Assembly (NCBI GenBank): GCA_029242745.1
Contig: JAQWTI010000005.1
Location: 62,001-126,000 of the forward strand
From: Acidimicrobiales bacterium
GTDB lineage: Bacteria; Actinomycetota; Acidimicrobiia; Acidimicrobiales; MedAcidi-G1
Reading direction: 5' to 3'
DNA: 64,000 nt
The position numbers and the translations under genes are program-made. Each line of letters begins with the position of its first letter. Position 1 is the first letter of the stretch. Shown here one piece after another: positions 16,873 through 24,882 of the stretch. Under the pieces are notes generated by a model. That model was given only the letters and a program-made list of their open reading frames with translations, did not search any database and was not told the DNA's origin.

Positions 16873-16982
16873 ATCCTCTCGCTGTTCGTCGATAATTCCA
16901 ACCCTAGACGCGCTCCGATGAGAATCCCATCACCTATTCAGTTCTGTCTGCATAAAAGACAATTTACTTCGTCGCTGCTTGG

Positions 16983-17966
16983 TCAGGTTCCCTTGGGAGC
17001 GAGCTCTCGGATGGCCTTATCTGTGTCCACCCCAGCCAAAGGCACGATGCTCAGCACCGGCGTAGTAATTCCAGCTGCTACGTACCGCTCGATGTGCATC
17101 CGACAATCTTCGACACTGCCGTGCACCAGCAGGTCATCAACTATCTCCTCAGGTATAGCCACCAGTGATCCTGATCGGTCACCCGCATCCCAACGTTCCC
17201 AGTGCTCACTCAGCAAATCAGTCCGACCCATCCACTCATGAAAGGCCCGGTAGACGGGCACATTTACATAAGCAGCCAAAAGACGTTTGGCCTGGGTAAC
17301 CACGACGTCTCTATCAGTTGACGGGCAGACAAAGAGCCGGGCAATTACCTCAGGTTGAATGCGGCCAGCCACCGACGCAGCGTCCCGCACAACGGCCGTC
17401 ACAGCGGCGGCATCTTCGACTGACAACCAGTTGACAACGACCCCGTCGGCTTCACGCCCAGCCAAGCGGATCATGCCCTCACGTAAAGCGGCCACCATGA
17501 TCTTGGGTGGCGCTAAAGGTGTGTTGGCTAGTCGGAAGCCCGCAATGTCAAAACTCTCAAATGACTCAGTGACTTTCTCGCCAGTAAACGCCGCTCGCAA
17601 AAATCTAACGGTGTCTCGTACTCGGGCGAAAGGTGCCTCAAACTCGATGCCATTCCATCGCTCGACTATCACGTTCGACGACGAACCAATGCCCAACACG
17701 AAACGCCCTGGCGCCGCAGCAGCCATCGATGCCGCGCTCTGGGCCAACAGCGCAGGACCTCGAGTGAACACCGGGAGAATGGCCGTACCGAGACGAAGTT
17801 CGGGTGCCCAGGTCGAAGCAAGAGCCAACGGAGTCAGACCGTCGTAGCCATCAGACTCGGCCGTCCAAGCATCGGTATAACCGAGGTCAACTAGGGCTCG
17901 AAACCGCTCGGCTTGGTCCATCAGCGGTCCGGCAAAGGGCACGGTCATTCCGTAGCGTCTGGTCAC
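16983..17966 (-). CDS. luciferase-like F420-dependent oxidoreductase
   Basis: The 327-residue protein has the LLM-class barrel pattern: GYTDAWTAESDGYDGLTPLA, LRLGTAILPVFTRGPALLAQ, GRFVLGIGSSSNVIVE and ADGVVVNWL. Acidimicrobiia and mycobacteria carry many such enzymes, mostly using coenzyme F420, and cofC in this window shows the cofactor is made. The substrate is unknown. It follows the thioesterase gene by eight bases, so the two probably share a transcript and may act on the same acyl compound. Confidence 0.88.
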   Translation of the reverse strand: MTRRYGMTVPFAGPLMDQAERFRALVDLGYTDAWTAESDGYDGLTPLALASTWAPELRLGTAILPVFTRGPALLAQSAASMAAAAPGRFVLGIGSSSNVIVERWNGIEFEAPFARVRDTVRFLRAAFTGEKVTESFESFDIAGFRLANTPLAPPKIMVAALREGMIRLAGREADGVVVNWLSVEDAAAVTAVVRDAASVAGRIQPEVIARLFVCPSTDRDVVVTQAKRLLAAYVNVPVYRAFHEWMGRTDLLSEHWERWDAGDRSGSLVAIPEEIVDDLLVHGSVEDCRMHIERYVAAGITTPVLSIVPLAGVDTDKAIRELAPKGT

Positions 17967-17974
17967 AGTCCCTC

Positions 17975-18853
17975 TTAAACAGATCGAGGGTTACGGAACT
18001 GGCAGGTCTGGCTAGCAGTGGCCAGGAGGTGGCCGCTTTCTGACCAAAGGTGAACTGTGCCGTGGGCATAGCCATGGACCAAGCTCCCAACTCGCACGTC
18101 CACGAGGATCCACTCAGTGTTGACTGGGTCCACGACTCGCAGGGTGTTATCGACACTCTGACCACCGCCGAGACCACCACCGACAGCCTCGCGCCCACCC
18201 CAGGGCACATAGTCACCGAGCACAGCGAGGAACGCCGGATCGACAGTTAGATGACTAGGCACCCGAACCCACATGGCTACCCGGCCGTCTTCCATGGCTG
18301 GTTCATGGTCCTCGGTCCGCCCTCGGACTAGCCGACGTTCAAGATTGGTCGAGACCGAACGATTGGTGCTTCTGCTGGGAAACGGCTGGCAGTCCATCGG
18401 GGCCGGTGCATCGGGTGGCGAGATCCAGACGCCCGAGCGATTTACGTTGCGGCGACCCAGCGTTGCCATGACTGCGATGACATCTCGGCCACCAACATGG
18501 CCGCGGGCCCGGGCTTGGGTGGTGGCCCGCCCTTCAGCCAGCATCTCAACCTCAAAAGTGAGGAGCTCCCCGGGTAGCGCATGAGAGATAAACTGGCCAG
18601 TGGCCCACACCAGCGGACGTTCAGCGTCCACCTCGAGGGCTCGAACGGCGGCACCTAGGCCGGTGCCACCAAACAACCGGCCAGCCCCAGAACAATGATC
18701 CTCCGTCAACGGAAGGTTCCAGACGCCCGGCAGGTCCCCTCGCACGAGTTCTTCGCTGAGATACGACCGCCATGACATCTCTGGATGATGCCGCCTGAAG
18801 CAGGCGATCCACGCACCCGGCGTGAAAACAGTGTTCAGAGACACAATCCCCAC
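17975..18853 (-). CDS. acyl-CoA thioesterase (double-hotdog, TesB-like)
   Basis: The full frame gives 292 residues; an internal ATG at 18778 gives 267 (beginning MSWRSYLSE) and may be the true start. Features of the TesB/thioesterase-like group are FGGTGLGAAVRAL in the first hotdog, LVWATGQFISHALPGE, and a C-terminal hotdog with DVRVGSLVHGYAHGTVHLWS. Such proteins hydrolyse acyl-CoA thioesters. It lies directly upstream of an F420 oxidoreductase gene. The family assignment is moderate to good; the substrate is unknown. Confidence 0.75.
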   Translation of the reverse strand: MGIVSLNTVFTPGAWIACFRRHHPEMSWRSYLSEELVRGDLPGVWNLPLTEDHCSGAGRLFGGTGLGAAVRALEVDAERPLVWATGQFISHALPGELLTFEVEMLAEGRATTQARARGHVGGRDVIAVMATLGRRNVNRSGVWISPPDAPAPMDCQPFPSRSTNRSVSTNLERRLVRGRTEDHEPAMEDGRVAMWVRVPSHLTVDPAFLAVLGDYVPWGGREAVGGGLGGGQSVDNTLRVVDPVNTEWILVDVRVGSLVHGYAHGTVHLWSESGHLLATASQTCQFRNPRSV

Positions 18854-18885
18854 CGACTGTCACACCCCAGCCTGATAATTGGGAT

Positions 18886-19053
18886 ATGAATGAAAAGCTT
18901 CCTTTCCCAACAGAAATCTCAACTGCTGCACTCCGCTCCGACATGCATCACCTTGATGCCAAAACCCGAGAAATTGGACTAGCTGGCATAGCTGGTGTCC
19001 GGGCGATTCTCGCCTCTTCCGCCCCTGCGGTTCCCAGCAGGCAGCCTGGATGA
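18886..19053 (+). CDS. possible small protein (55 aa)
   Basis: In the 490-base gap between the thioesterase and SCP2 genes a plus-strand frame begins MNEKLPFPTEIS and continues through an amphipathic stretch HHLDAKTREIGLAGIAGV. No clear ribosome binding site precedes the ATG, so it would be weakly translated or leaderless. No family recognised. Amino-acid composition looks protein-like, but support is slight. Confidence 0.3.
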   Translation: MNEKLPFPTEISTAALRSDMHHLDAKTREIGLAGIAGVRAILASSAPAVPSRQPG

Positions 19054-19222
19054 TCGCAGTTACCCCGTTTGGCGCTAAAACTCAGGGCCAAAAAAGATTA
19101 TTGACCACGCCGATTTGGAATTGTTCCCGGCAACTAGATAGCCCCCTCAACTTCGCGCTCAAGTAACGAGTGGAGTCGAACCTCAAGAGCTAGCGCCTGG
19201 AACTAGTGGGCCGCAGGCCCTC

Positions 19223-19254
19223 TGAACTAATCGCACCTGTCGATCATTAGTTCA
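19223..19254. repeat. inverted repeat in intergenic region
   Basis: A perfect nine-base inverted repeat (TGAACTAAT / ATTAGTTCA) with a 14-base spacer lies about 90 bases past the end of the SCP2 gene, next to a small GGGCC-GCA-GGCCC hairpin at 19208-19220. It could be a terminator-like structure for the mca-SCP2 operon or an operator. The remainder of 19054-19345 shows nothing else recognisable. Confidence 0.4.
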
Positions 19255-19345
19255 TGAGATCTGTGGGGATTCCATCAACAAAACCATCAAAAGGCTTTGT
19301 GAGCCGACTGAGCAGGAGCTACCCACAAAGGTCGAGAGGTCCGGT

Positions 19346-19741
19346 TCAGAAGTCACTGCGTTCTGCAAGGCCAGCCAGCAGGTCGTCCCACTCGTCAGAC
19401 CCAAACACCGGACGCAGATCAAATACATATCGCGTGTAGGCGTCTTCAACCTTGCATCGGCCCGTCATGAAGGCAACGTTGGCATTCAGATCCCCAGAGA
19501 ATTGGGCCACTGCATCAACGTACTTCCAGGTGACCGTAGCCTCAGCTTCTCCGTCCTTCCCAGAAATAACCTCAGCGATACGCCCATCTACTACCACTAG
19601 GCGAAACTGCACCTTGCCATGGGGTGTGCTCGTGACAACGAAACGCACCACACCATCCACACCTCTTCGCTTTGGTAGCACCGATCCACCATCTGCCAGT
19701 GCCGCAATCCACTCCGCAGATAGGAATGAGAAGTCGGCCAT
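19346..19741 (-). CDS. SCP2 sterol-carrier-domain protein
   Basis: The 131-residue protein has the single-domain SCP2 pattern: an N-terminal helix, VDGVVRFVVTSTPHGKVQFR, a GKDGEAEATVTWKYVDAVAQ strand-helix unit and LNANVAFMTGRCKVEDAYT. Such small proteins bind lipid or acyl ligands. Its ATG overlaps the mca stop (TAATG at 19743-19739), so the two are coupled. Function in relation to mycothiol metabolism is not obvious. Confidence 0.75.
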   Translation of the reverse strand: MADFSFLSAEWIAALADGGSVLPKRRGVDGVVRFVVTSTPHGKVQFRLVVVDGRIAEVISGKDGEAEATVTWKYVDAVAQFSGDLNANVAFMTGRCKVEDAYTRYVFDLRPVFGSDEWDDLLAGLAERSDF

Positions 19742-20667
19742 TAAGAAACCATCTCGGTCCGGATACCGGCAAAGAGGTCGTCCTCATGACCCTCAGCAGG
19801 CAGAACACTAGATGGATCCACCGAATAGCCGTCCACATAACAGGCTCCCAGACGGTAATCATCGAACGGATGCACGGTGCGGGCCACATCATCAGGCAGA
19901 CCAAACCAGAACTTTGATGCTGGATCGATTTGAGTGGCGTGAGCCAGCAGAGCCTCTCCGCGCACGTCCCAATGATCAGTGGTGGATACCTGCGTAGTGA
20001 TCAAGTGGTCCTTGGATGGGCGCTCGAACCACCACTCGTCGTAAGGGGAGTCCAAGTCCAGTTCGAGAAACTTTTCGTGCAGGCCAGCGATGCGGGCCCG
20101 TGACCACATTGTGTAGTACAGCTTCAACGGCTGCCAGACCGGACCCGCCTCCGGGTAACTGTCCGGGTCTCCGGCTGCGTGGAATGCCGGTACGGAGATG
20201 TCATGAACCTGAACGTGATCCGGGTGGTCGTACTCCCCTCGTGCGTCAGGATAGGTAACGATGACCTGCGGTCGAACTCGCCGGATAATCGCCACGAGAC
20301 GACCCACTGCCTCATGAGTATCAGCGTTAGCGAAAGCATCCGGCCGGGAGTTGTGATCTGAGTCCTTCATGCCCGAGTCTCTATAGCCCAGCATGACCAC
20401 CTCGTCGTAGCCAATGATCTCAGCGGCCTTAGCCAACTCGGCTCGTCGAACTGCTGAGAGATCAGAGAGGACCTCAGGAACGTCCATAACAGGGTTCAGA
20501 ACATCACCTGCCTCCCCTCCGGTGCAACACACCAGAACACAATGCACACCCTCGGCATGCAGGGCAGCCACCGTGGCGGCCCCCTTTGATGCTTCGTCAT
20601 CAGGATGGGCATGCACGGTCAGTAGTCGCAGCGGTGCGGCGGCAGAAACAGGATTGAAGTTATACAC
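19741..20667 (-). CDS. mca: mycothiol S-conjugate amidase Mca
   Basis: The 308-residue protein is a PIG-L/LmbE-fold zinc amidase: HAHPDDEASKGAA supplies the first zinc motif and YDHPDHVQVHD the second. Length and the C-terminal region match Mca rather than the shorter or differently ending MshB deacetylase. Mca cleaves mycothiol conjugates during detoxification, giving a mercapturic acid for export. Its presence implies mycothiol as the low-molecular-weight thiol and supports an actinobacterial source. It is the first gene of a two-gene operon with the SCP2 protein. Confidence 0.85.
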   Translation of the reverse strand: MYNFNPVSAAAPLRLLTVHAHPDDEASKGAATVAALHAEGVHCVLVCCTGGEAGDVLNPVMDVPEVLSDLSAVRRAELAKAAEIIGYDEVVMLGYRDSGMKDSDHNSRPDAFANADTHEAVGRLVAIIRRVRPQVIVTYPDARGEYDHPDHVQVHDISVPAFHAAGDPDSYPEAGPVWQPLKLYYTMWSRARIAGLHEKFLELDLDSPYDEWWFERPSKDHLITTQVSTTDHWDVRGEALLAHATQIDPASKFWFGLPDDVARTVHPFDDYRLGACYVDGYSVDPSSVLPAEGHEDDLFAGIRTEMVS

Positions 20668-20776
20668 AGCGGTTGACGGTAGCGCCCACCTATCGGCTCC
20701 CGGTAAAAACCTTGACAGGGATCAGCCGTCACTCGGGTGTACCTTGGGCCTTCCAAACGAAGCGAGGAGCGAACCA

Positions 20777-21226
20777 ATGGATCCCGAGGCTTGGCGTTGG
20801 ATCTGGCTTGGTGCAGCTGCGTTATTTGTCGTCGGTGAGATCGCTATGACCGGTGCTTTCTTCCTGCTGCCGTTTGGTGTTGGTGCTACAGCGGCCACCA
20901 TCGTGGCCTTCGCTGGTGCTGGAGAGGTCTGGTCGTGGCTTGCCTTCGTTGCCGTATCGACCGCTGCATTTGCCGGGCTACGCCCAATGGCTCGACGAAT
21001 GGAGCGCGGAGGCAATCCAGTAGGAGTAGGTGCAGATCGCCTGGTGGGTGAAACTGGAGTCGTGACCAGCGAACCAGACACTGCTGGCACCCGTCTGGGC
21101 ACAGTACGAATCGGTCGAGAAAACTGGCATGTTGAGTCCTCCGACGGCGTACCGTTACCAACGGGGACCCCCGTTCAGGTTGTACGTATTGAGGGCACCA
21201 GAGCTGTTGTCAACCCTGTCGACTGA
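20777..21226 (+). CDS. NfeD-like membrane protein
   Basis: The product is 149 residues from the ATG at 20777; the longer frame to 20414 runs antisense through mca and is rejected. Three hydrophobic segments (IWLGAAALFVVGEIAMTGAF; LPFGVGATAATIVAFAGA; LAFVAVSTAAFAGL) are followed by a C-terminal OB-fold-like domain with GETGVVTSEPDTAG and VQVVRIEGTRAVV. NfeD proteins pair with SPFH proteins, and the next gene is one. The role is membrane organisation or quality control. Confidence 0.85.
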   Translation: MDPEAWRWIWLGAAALFVVGEIAMTGAFFLLPFGVGATAATIVAFAGAGEVWSWLAFVAVSTAAFAGLRPMARRMERGGNPVGVGADRLVGETGVVTSEPDTAGTRLGTVRIGRENWHVESSDGVPLPTGTPVQVVRIEGTRAVVNPVD

Positions 21227-21258
21227 CCCCTGCTGATCTCCTACGAAAGGTCGTTCCC

Positions 21259-22275
21259 ATGCCCATCGCCGTTGTTGTACTAGCCGTTGTCGCTGTGGTG
21301 GCGTTCATCTTTGCTGCTTCCAGCGTAAAGATTGTCCGTCCCTACCAGAAAGGGATAGTGGAACAGCTGGGCCGCTACAAGGCCACCGTGGACCCAGGCC
21401 TAAAGGTCATTATTCCCGTCATCCAGTCACTCGCTCGGGTGGATATGCGTGAACAGGTCATCGATGTGCCTCCACAAGAGGTCATTACCAAGGACAACGT
21501 GACGGTCACTGTCGACGCAGTCATCTACTACGAACCGACCGACGCCCAGCGACTGATCTACAACGTGGCCAACTTCATGCTGGCTGTTACCAAGTTGGCC
21601 CAGACCAACCTCCGGAACGTGATTGGTGATATGTCACTAGACAATGCCCTGACATCACGAGACAACGTCAATGTCTCCCTCCGTGAAGTGCTTGACGATG
21701 CAACCGACAAGTGGGGCGTAAAAGTTGTCCGTGTCGAGATTCAGCGGATTGACCCTCCTGCCGACGTAATGAATGCCATGCATGAACAGATGAAAGCCGA
21801 ACGCACCCGTCGGGCTGTGGTGCTTGAGGCTGATGGCACCCGAGAGGCAGCAATCACGCGGGCTGAGGGTGCAAAGCAGGCAGTGATTCTGGCTGCCGAG
21901 GGTGTGCGAGAGCAGGCCGTCCTCGAAGCCAACGGCGAGTCAGACGCCATCCGAGCCGTTGCCGATGCAGAGCGCTACCGCCAACTTACGGTGGCCGAAG
22001 GTGAAGCCGAGGCAGTTCGCAGCGTCTATCAAGCCATCCACGATGGCGACCCGACACCCGACCTGCTAGCAGTCAAGTACCTCGAGGCCCTTGGAACAAT
22101 CGCTGATGGACGGGCTACCAAGATCTTCATGCCCGCCGACTTGGGTGCAAGTCTCGGATCAATCGGAGCGATCGCCGAACTGTTTACAGGTCAAAATGGC
22201 AGCGGAGAGAATCCACGCTCGATATCTGAACCGACTCAAACAGACGAATCAGTCGACACCAAACCAGTGGACTAA
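21259..22275 (+). CDS. SPFH/Band 7 protein (stomatin/QmcA-like)
   Basis: The 338-residue protein begins with one membrane anchor (VVVLAVVAVVAFIFAASSV) followed by a Band 7 domain: RPYQKGIVEQLGRYKATVDP, DVPPQEVITKDNVTVTVDAV, and SLREVLDDATDKWGVKVVRV. The C-terminal half is a long Ala/Glu-rich coiled coil typical of oligomeric SPFH scaffolds. Encoded 32 bases downstream of the NfeD-like gene, its usual partner. It convergently meets the TrkA-C gene. Confidence 0.95.
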   Translation: MPIAVVVLAVVAVVAFIFAASSVKIVRPYQKGIVEQLGRYKATVDPGLKVIIPVIQSLARVDMREQVIDVPPQEVITKDNVTVTVDAVIYYEPTDAQRLIYNVANFMLAVTKLAQTNLRNVIGDMSLDNALTSRDNVNVSLREVLDDATDKWGVKVVRVEIQRIDPPADVMNAMHEQMKAERTRRAVVLEADGTREAAITRAEGAKQAVILAAEGVREQAVLEANGESDAIRAVADAERYRQLTVAEGEAEAVRSVYQAIHDGDPTPDLLAVKYLEALGTIADGRATKIFMPADLGASLGSIGAIAELFTGQNGSGENPRSISEPTQTDESVDTKPVD

Positions 22276-22307
22276 CTAGGCAACGGATCTCTGTTGAGAA
22301 GAGCCGG

Positions 22308-23528
22308 TCAGACTGTGGGTACCAACTCGTCCTCGCCTTCGTCGTTCTCCACGAGTTCCCAGCCGAACATGGCTGCCAGGAGAGCCTGACCCTCATCCGG
22401 ACCACTGGCAATAACGTCGTCTCCTGCCGAAAGGCATACTTGGCCGCGCGGCCGGTAGAGGTAGCCACCCCCACGCCGCACCGCCAAGACTGTGAAACCA
22501 GGTTCGATATTTAATTGAAGATCCTTCAGTGTGGATCCGTCGACCGGACTTGCAGCAGCTACGGGGTAGTGGACCACCACTTCGTCGGTCTCTCCCAAGG
22601 CAATACCCAGAATCGGATGAAGTTCCTCACCCTCCTCAACTAACCAAACCATCGCCCGAGCCTGGTCACCCAGATCCTCGGCGGCCTCAGCGAGGTGCAG
22701 CAGACCTCGAAGTGACGATGGGTCGAATCCGTCAGCGGCTGCTCCCAATACCCACAGCTCAAGGTGGTCCTTCATCTCATCAAGTCGTTCCTCAAGGTGG
22801 CCAACCTCTGCGGCTAGTCCTCGATCCCCTAACACCAGTGCGCTATAGGCAAGCCCAACAGCAGCTTCGGACAGGTTCTTCATTTCGACCAAGACATCCA
22901 CGGCCCGGTCTAGGTCAGTAAGCACGTCACCATCATCAGGGCGAAGTGGCTCCCAGACTGGAGCGGCGGCCAACTCGCGTAAGCGAGTAATTCCATCGGG
23001 TGACCCATGCAGAAATAACACGTCACCAGGAACTAGCACCGTGTCTCCATCTACATCAGTGATCCACTGCCGAAATCTACGCACGGCCATGACACGCATT
23101 CCAGCCTGCACAGTTAGCTCGAGCGCTGAAAGTGGGCGGTGAGCCATGTGAGAGCCCTCGCTGACTAGCACCCGATGAGAAACCTCCTCAGCATCGGACA
23201 GATCGGCCACCAACTGGCGAGGAATACCCAACCGGTGAGTCACGATCCGGGCGATGTCTACTGCATCGTTGGCCATACGCTCGATCGCTGACACCACCTG
23301 AAGCACTGAGGACATTCCTTCAGCGTCGCGTGGACTCCGTCCGGCCAATACACACACAGCGCGCATGTCGTGGACCAACTCGCTCATTTGCTCCTCGAGC
23401 TCGTCGACTTCCTCAGCCATATCAGGATCGCCGAAGTAGACCGCGGCGTAGGCCAAATCCACCATCAACTCTGAGGTGTCCTTGGCTTCGGCCAGCATGG
23501 CCCGCAGTGTCCGTGGTCTCTCGTCCAT
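22308..23528 (-). CDS. duplicated PhoU/TrkA-C cytosolic regulator of cation transport
   Basis: The 406-residue protein contains two copies of a PhoU-like helical unit followed by a TrkA-C-like RCK domain. Each RCK half carries a similar motif: MRVMAVRRFRQWITDVDGDT with VLVPGDVLFLHGSPDGITRL, and FTVLAVRRGGGYLYRPRGQ with LSAGDDVIASGPDEGQALL. TrkA-C domains bind ligands that gate cation transporters. It lies 72 bases downstream of the MgtE-type transporter on the same strand, so it most likely regulates it. Confidence 0.85.
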   Translation of the reverse strand: MDERPRTLRAMLAEAKDTSELMVDLAYAAVYFGDPDMAEEVDELEEQMSELVHDMRAVCVLAGRSPRDAEGMSSVLQVVSAIERMANDAVDIARIVTHRLGIPRQLVADLSDAEEVSHRVLVSEGSHMAHRPLSALELTVQAGMRVMAVRRFRQWITDVDGDTVLVPGDVLFLHGSPDGITRLRELAAAPVWEPLRPDDGDVLTDLDRAVDVLVEMKNLSEAAVGLAYSALVLGDRGLAAEVGHLEERLDEMKDHLELWVLGAAADGFDPSSLRGLLHLAEAAEDLGDQARAMVWLVEEGEELHPILGIALGETDEVVVHYPVAAASPVDGSTLKDLQLNIEPGFTVLAVRRGGGYLYRPRGQVCLSAGDDVIASGPDEGQALLAAMFGWELVENDEGEDELVPTV

Positions 23529-23600
23529 TACTTCCTCACTCGTTGCCTGGAATCAGTGTATTTGCTACCCGTTCACGGCTTAATAAAGAGCGCCGGTGAT

Positions 23601-24815
23601 TCATGCCACCCCCAAGGCCAACATGGCCAGAATCAGGGTGAAAACGCCCACCAAGTCAAGCACTGACAAAACCATGGGGATGCCATAGGTGTCGGGATCT
23701 ACACCAAACCGGAAGGCGGCCATCGTGGTGTAGTACGCCACAATGACGACAAGCATGGTCACCAACGCCCCAGCAATCAGGACTACAGCCAGCATGTGAA
23801 CCAGTCCCGGCGTAGTTTGCCCAGTAACTACGGATGCCCAGTGGGCGAGGCACCCACACAGTGCGAGAATCGGTACAGCAACTAGACCCACTGAACGTGC
23901 CTCACGAACACTGGATCGACTCGGCAGTGATGTGGCGTCATCGAGGCCTAGATGGAAGTGGGTAGACAAACGACTGGACAAGATTCCCCCAAGAGCCCCA
24001 GCGGTCCCTAGAAACGCAGGCAACAGCACGAGAATTGCCTCTGCCGCTAACAGATCATCGAGGCGTTTTTCGATGGCCACCCCAGCCACTAGGTCCAACA
24101 CGCCTGCGACGATCAGCACCGGCACAGACTGACGAACGATCCGGCGCACCTCATCCAGAGGAGTACGCCATGCGGCCACCAAGACCACCAAAGCCAAGGC
24201 CAACAACCCCAATCCTAAGACATCGGTCAGACCAGCTCGATCGGCCAGTACCGCTGCCACCACAAGGGCCGGCACAGTCGCTAGGTCCCCTAGCGTCGAC
24301 ACCAGGGGTGACATTACGTTGTCGAGGTCCCACCCCAAGCGGACGGAGCCAGCGGCCAGTCCGGCAGTTACCACACCAACCACGACCGAAGCCAACAGGC
24401 CACCAACTGTTGAGATGACTACAAAGTCGGCTAGCGACATTGTCGGAGCGAGGCCAAACGCCACAGCCGCGCCCCGGGCTAGCACCCCAAGTACTGCACT
24501 CAGCACCAGTGAGAGCGCCGCCGCCCCCAGCATATTCTGGCCCACTACGCCATCAGAACGGATCGACAGGCGGAAGGTTCCAGTGTGTACTGCTGTGCCT
24601 AAACGGCTTCCAACAGCCCCAAAGACATTGCCCCGCAAGGCAATCGCGCCCGGAACTAGAAGTAGCAGACCAGGGAGATCAGTCAGCGTTCCCTCAGCAG
24701 AGGCCAGTACCAGGCCACCGGCAGAAGCAGCCACCACCCCGATAGCGAGCGCGACTAATCGCTGCCGAGTGTCGGCCACCCGAACGGCTAGTGGAGCACG
24801 GGACGATGAGTCCAT
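23601..24815 (-). CDS. MgtE/SLC41-type divalent cation transporter
   Basis: The 404-residue membrane protein has two homologous transport halves with MgtE signature segments: LLLLVPGAIALRGNVFGAVG with SRLGTAVHTG, and LLPAFLGTAGALGGILSSRL with STHFHLG. About ten hydrophobic segments are visible. It lacks the cytosolic CBS gating domains of classical MgtE, so gating may be supplied by the TrkA-C protein encoded next. Transport of magnesium or a related ion is inferred from the family. Confidence 0.85.
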   Translation of the reverse strand: MDSSSRAPLAVRVADTRQRLVALAIGVVAASAGGLVLASAEGTLTDLPGLLLLVPGAIALRGNVFGAVGSRLGTAVHTGTFRLSIRSDGVVGQNMLGAAALSLVLSAVLGVLARGAAVAFGLAPTMSLADFVVISTVGGLLASVVVGVVTAGLAAGSVRLGWDLDNVMSPLVSTLGDLATVPALVVAAVLADRAGLTDVLGLGLLALALVVLVAAWRTPLDEVRRIVRQSVPVLIVAGVLDLVAGVAIEKRLDDLLAAEAILVLLPAFLGTAGALGGILSSRLSTHFHLGLDDATSLPSRSSVREARSVGLVAVPILALCGCLAHWASVVTGQTTPGLVHMLAVVLIAGALVTMLVVIVAYYTTMAAFRFGVDPDTYGIPMVLSVLDLVGVFTLILAMLALGVA

Positions 24816-24882
24816 AGCTACCAGTGTGCTGCATTCCCAACAACCAGCACGACTCTTTCTCTAGATCTTGTTTTCAGAAAGC

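Noticed and set aside
19160-19190. tRNA-like T-loop (GGTTCGACTCC on the minus strand)
   Set aside because: The flanking T-stem does not pair and no D-arm, anticodon arm or acceptor stem can be drawn.
20414-20776. N-terminal extension of the NfeD-like protein
   Set aside because: It is antisense to mca, has no hydrophobic pattern, and a good ATG is present at 20777.
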